Shown here piece by piece: positions 6,614 to 8,086 of a stretch of DNA of 8,086 nucleotides. Numbering within the stretch: position 1 is the stretch's first letter; the number at the start of each line of letters is the position of its first letter. The stretch is from a bacterium HR12 (GTDB taxonomy: Bacteria > Actinomycetota > UBA4738 > HRBIN12). The position numbers and the translations under genes were made by a program. Location: assembly GCA_002898915.1 (NCBI GenBank), contig BEHO01000039.1, positions 1-8,086 on the forward strand, read 5' to 3'. The notes under the pieces were generated by a model, which made no database searches, was not told the DNA's origin, and worked only from the letters and a program-made list of their open reading frames with translations.

Positions 6614-7811
6614 CCCGCTCGCGGGACGCCGGGTGCTCCTCGGCGTCACCGGCGGTATCGCCGCCTACAAGGCCTGCATCCTGGCGCGCCGGCTCGTGGA
6701 GGCGGGCGCCCACGTCCGGGTCGTGATGACCCGCGCGGCGACCCGCTTCGTGGGACCGGACACGTTCGCGGCGCTGACCGGGGGTCCCGCGTACACCGAT
6801 CCGTTCGAGGAGCCGGGCGCGGTCCTGCACGTGCGCCTCGCGCGGGAGGCCGATCTCGCGATCGTCGCCCCCGCCACCGCGAACGTGCTCGCCAAGCTCG
6901 CGCACGGGATGGCGGACGACCTGCTCACCGCGACGCTGCTCGAGGCGACCTGCCCCCTCGTGCTCGCGCCGGCCATGCACACGGGGATGTGGGAGCACCC
7001 GGCGACCCGCGCCAACGTGGAGGCGCTCGCCGCGCGCGGGGCGCGGCTCGTCGGCCCGGAGGCGGGACCCCTCGCGGCCGGCGACGAGGGACCCGGTCGG
7101 ATGGCCGAGCCCGAGGAGATCCTGCGGGTCGCGGAGGAGGTCGCCGCCTCGGGACGCGATCTCGCCGGGGTCCGGGTGGTGGTCACGGCGGGTCCGACCT
7201 GGGAGCCGATCGACCCCGTGCGGTTCATCGGGAACCGCTCGAGCGGCCGGATGGGGGTGGCCGTGGCCAAGGAGGCGTTCGACCGCGGGGCCGACGTCAC
7301 GCTCGTGCTCGGCCCGGGGACCGTCGAGCCTCCGCCGGGCCCGCGGGTGGTCCGGGTGGAGACGGCGGAGGAGATGCGCCGGGCGGTGCTGGAGGCCGCC
7401 GAGGGGGCCGACGCGGTGGTGATGGCGGCGGCCGTGGCCGACTTCCGCCCCGAGGCCCCGGCGCCGTCGAAGCTGAAGAAGGAGCTGGGACCGCCCGAGG
7501 TCCGGCTCGTGCCGACCCCCGACATCCTCGCGGAGCTCGGGGCCGAGCGCCGAGCCCGCGTCCTCGTGGGGTTCGCGGCCGAGACCGACGACGCCCTGGA
7601 GGCCGCCCGCCCGAAGCTCGCGGCGAAGGGCCTCGACCTGCTCGTCGTGAACGAGGTCGGTCGGCCGGGGACGGGGTTCGGCGCCGAGACGAACCGGGCC
7701 GCGATCCTCGCCGCCGACGGCACGGAGGAGCCGCTGCGGGATCGGACGAAGGCCGAGCTGGCGCGGGCGATCTGCGACCGGCTGGCGGCCCTGCTCCGAC
7801 CCTCGCCGTGA
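6600..7811 (+). CDS. coaBC: Bifunctional phosphopantothenoylcysteine decarboxylase / phosphopantothenate-cysteine ligase
   Basis: CoaBC catalyses two successive steps of coenzyme A synthesis: CTP-dependent joining of cysteine to 4'-phosphopantothenate (CoaB), then FMN-dependent decarboxylation to 4'-phosphopantetheine (CoaC). The 403 residues match the fused form. The N-terminal flavoprotein domain (about 10-185) has [10 protein letters not shown] (15-24), the catalytic-type His77 in [31 protein letters not shown] and PAMHTGMW (124-131). The C-terminal CoaB domain (about 189-400) has [20 protein letters not shown] (196-215), AAAVADFRP (276-284), the lysine motif SKLKK (290-294) and GFAAET. 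The E. coli PAMN motif is PAMH here, and the usual Cys of ACGD is Ala160 ([11 protein letters not shown]). I recall mycobacterial CoaBC sharing at least the PAMH form. TTG 6600 is the best start because it keeps the [13 protein letters not shown] strand; GTG 6633 would cut it. A purine run GAAGGGG directly abuts TTG, so spacing is poor and coupling to rpoZ is likely. Confidence 0.95.
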   Translation: MAPSSPLAGRRVLLGVTGGIAAYKACILARRLVEAGAHVRVVMTRAATRFVGPDTFAALTGGPAYTDPFEEPGAVLHVRLAREADLAIVAPATANVLAKLAHGMADDLLTATLLEATCPLVLAPAMHTGMWEHPATRANVEALAARGARLVGPEAGPLAAGDEGPGRMAEPEEILRVAEEVAASGRDLAGVRVVVTAGPTWEPIDPVRFIGNRSSGRMGVAVAKEAFDRGADVTLVLGPGTVEPPPGPRVVRVETAEEMRRAVLEAAEGADAVVMAAAVADFRPEAPAPSKLKKELGPPEVRLVPTPDILAELGAERRARVLVGFAAETDDALEAARPKLAAKGLDLLVVNEVGRPGTGFGAETNRAAILAADGTEEPLRDRTKAELARAICDRLAALLRPSP

Positions 7812-7815
7812 GGGC

Positions 7816-7824
7816 TGCTATGCT
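7816..7824 (+). promoter_or_regulatory. Extended -10 promoter for leaderless metK mRNA
   Basis: TGCTATGCT (7816-7824) in the 22-base coaBC-metK gap is an extended -10 element (TGn plus TATGCT). Only nine bases separate it from the metK ATG at 7834, so transcription would begin at or within a few bases of the A of ATG. No Shine-Dalgarno precedes that ATG. This fits the known layout of leaderless genes in Actinobacteria and Deinococcus, where a TAnnnT box lies about 7-10 bases before the start codon. Confidence 0.55.
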
Positions 7825-7833
7825 CCGGCGGAC

Positions 7834-8086
7834 ATGAGTCGGCCGTACCTGTTCACCTCCGAGTCGGTCACCGAGGGGCACCCCGACAAGCTCGCCGACC
7901 AGATCTCCGACGCGATCCTGGACGCGATCCTCGCCGTGGACCCGGACGGCCGCGTGGCCTGCGAGACCCTCGTGACCACGGGCATCGTGATGGTGGCGGG
8001 GGAGATCACGACGTCCGAGTACGTCGACATCCCCGCCGTCGTGCGCGAGACCATCACCGAGATCGGGTACACGGACGCCAACTTCG
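7834..8086 (+). CDS. metK: S-adenosylmethionine synthetase, 3'-truncated by window edge
   Basis: MetK forms S-adenosylmethionine from methionine and ATP, the main methyl donor of the cell. Only the first 84 codons are inside the window, out of about 390-400 expected. The N terminus is diagnostic: [20 protein letters not shown] (6-25) with the ATP-binding [14 protein letters not shown], and CETLVTTG near 43-50, then the [11 protein letters not shown] segment. No disruption is visible. The ATG start fits the family alignment exactly. The gene follows coaBC after 22 bases, as in other Actinobacteria where priA often comes next; that lies beyond this window. It probably has its own promoter in the gap and may be translated from a leaderless transcript. 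Confidence 0.97.
   Translation, partial: MSRPYLFTSESVTEGHPDKLADQISDAILDAILAVDPDGRVACETLVTTGIVMVAGEITTSEYVDIPAVVRETITEIGYTDANF

Noticed and set aside
6969..6998. PAMH in place of PAMN in CoaBC taken alone as a defect
   Set aside because: I recall the same His in mycobacterial CoaBC, so it is most likely a lineage variant. It is mentioned in the CoaC finding only together with the missing cysteine.
7812..7833. SAM riboswitch or terminator before metK
   Set aside because: The gap is only 22 bases, too short for any known SAM riboswitch, and has no hairpin with a T-run.
1..8086. Mobile elements, CRISPR arrays, tRNA or rRNA genes, attachment sites
   Set aside because: Looked for and not seen: the window is packed with collinear housekeeping genes, with no direct-repeat arrays, transposase motifs or tRNA-like sequence noticed by eye.

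Overview
The window looks like chromosomal DNA from a very GC-rich actinobacterium (Actinomycetota). By eye, nearly all third codon positions are G or C; I did not compute the GC content. The strongest lineage marker is a gene for the actinobacterial integration host factor (mIHF). The gene order pyrF-mihF-gmk-rpoZ-coaBC-metK matches the order I recall from Mycobacterium (roughly Rv1385 to Rv1392). A PyrK plus class 1B-type PyrD pair between carB and pyrF is not what I recall from mycobacteria or streptomycetes, so a deep-branching actinobacterial class is plausible. I cannot name the organism.

All genes are on the + strand and there is almost no non-coding DNA. Region 1 (1-5375) is a pyrimidine biosynthesis operon: the 3' part of carB (its start is outside the window), a pyrK-like electron-transfer subunit, a pyrD-like flavoprotein, and pyrF. 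These four genes are chained by 4-base stop/start overlaps (ATGA, GTGA, GTGA), as expected for one translationally coupled transcript. Region 2 (5376-5456) is the only sizeable gap. It holds a good sigma-70-type promoter and a strong ribosome binding site. Region 3 (5457-8086) is a housekeeping cluster: mihF (nucleoid protein), gmk (GMP kinase), rpoZ (RNA polymerase omega), coaBC (coenzyme A synthesis) and the first 84 codons of metK (S-adenosylmethionine synthetase).

The genes supply nucleotides and core cofactors. CarB and PyrF act early and last in UMP synthesis, Gmk makes GDP, RpoZ belongs to the transcription enzyme that uses these nucleotides, and CoaBC and MetK make CoA and SAM.

The most interesting feature is the pyrD-like gene at 3739-4671. 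It has the fold and FMN-binding signatures of class 1B dihydroorotate dehydrogenase. By motif alignment, however, the catalytic cysteine and all the dihydroorotate-binding residues I can place are replaced (Lys to Arg, Asn to Ser, the N-x-S-C-P-N loop to Y-L-G-A-P-D, and a later Asn-Ser/Thr to Asp-Gly). Its PyrK-like partner keeps all four iron-sulfur cysteines. The pair may therefore be an intact electron-transfer flavoprotein complex with a different or lost substrate, placed where the dihydroorotate dehydrogenase should be. Other points worth a look are a probable leaderless promoter for metK, a gmk gene with no conventional start codon in a good position, and a CoaC domain lacking its usual cysteine.
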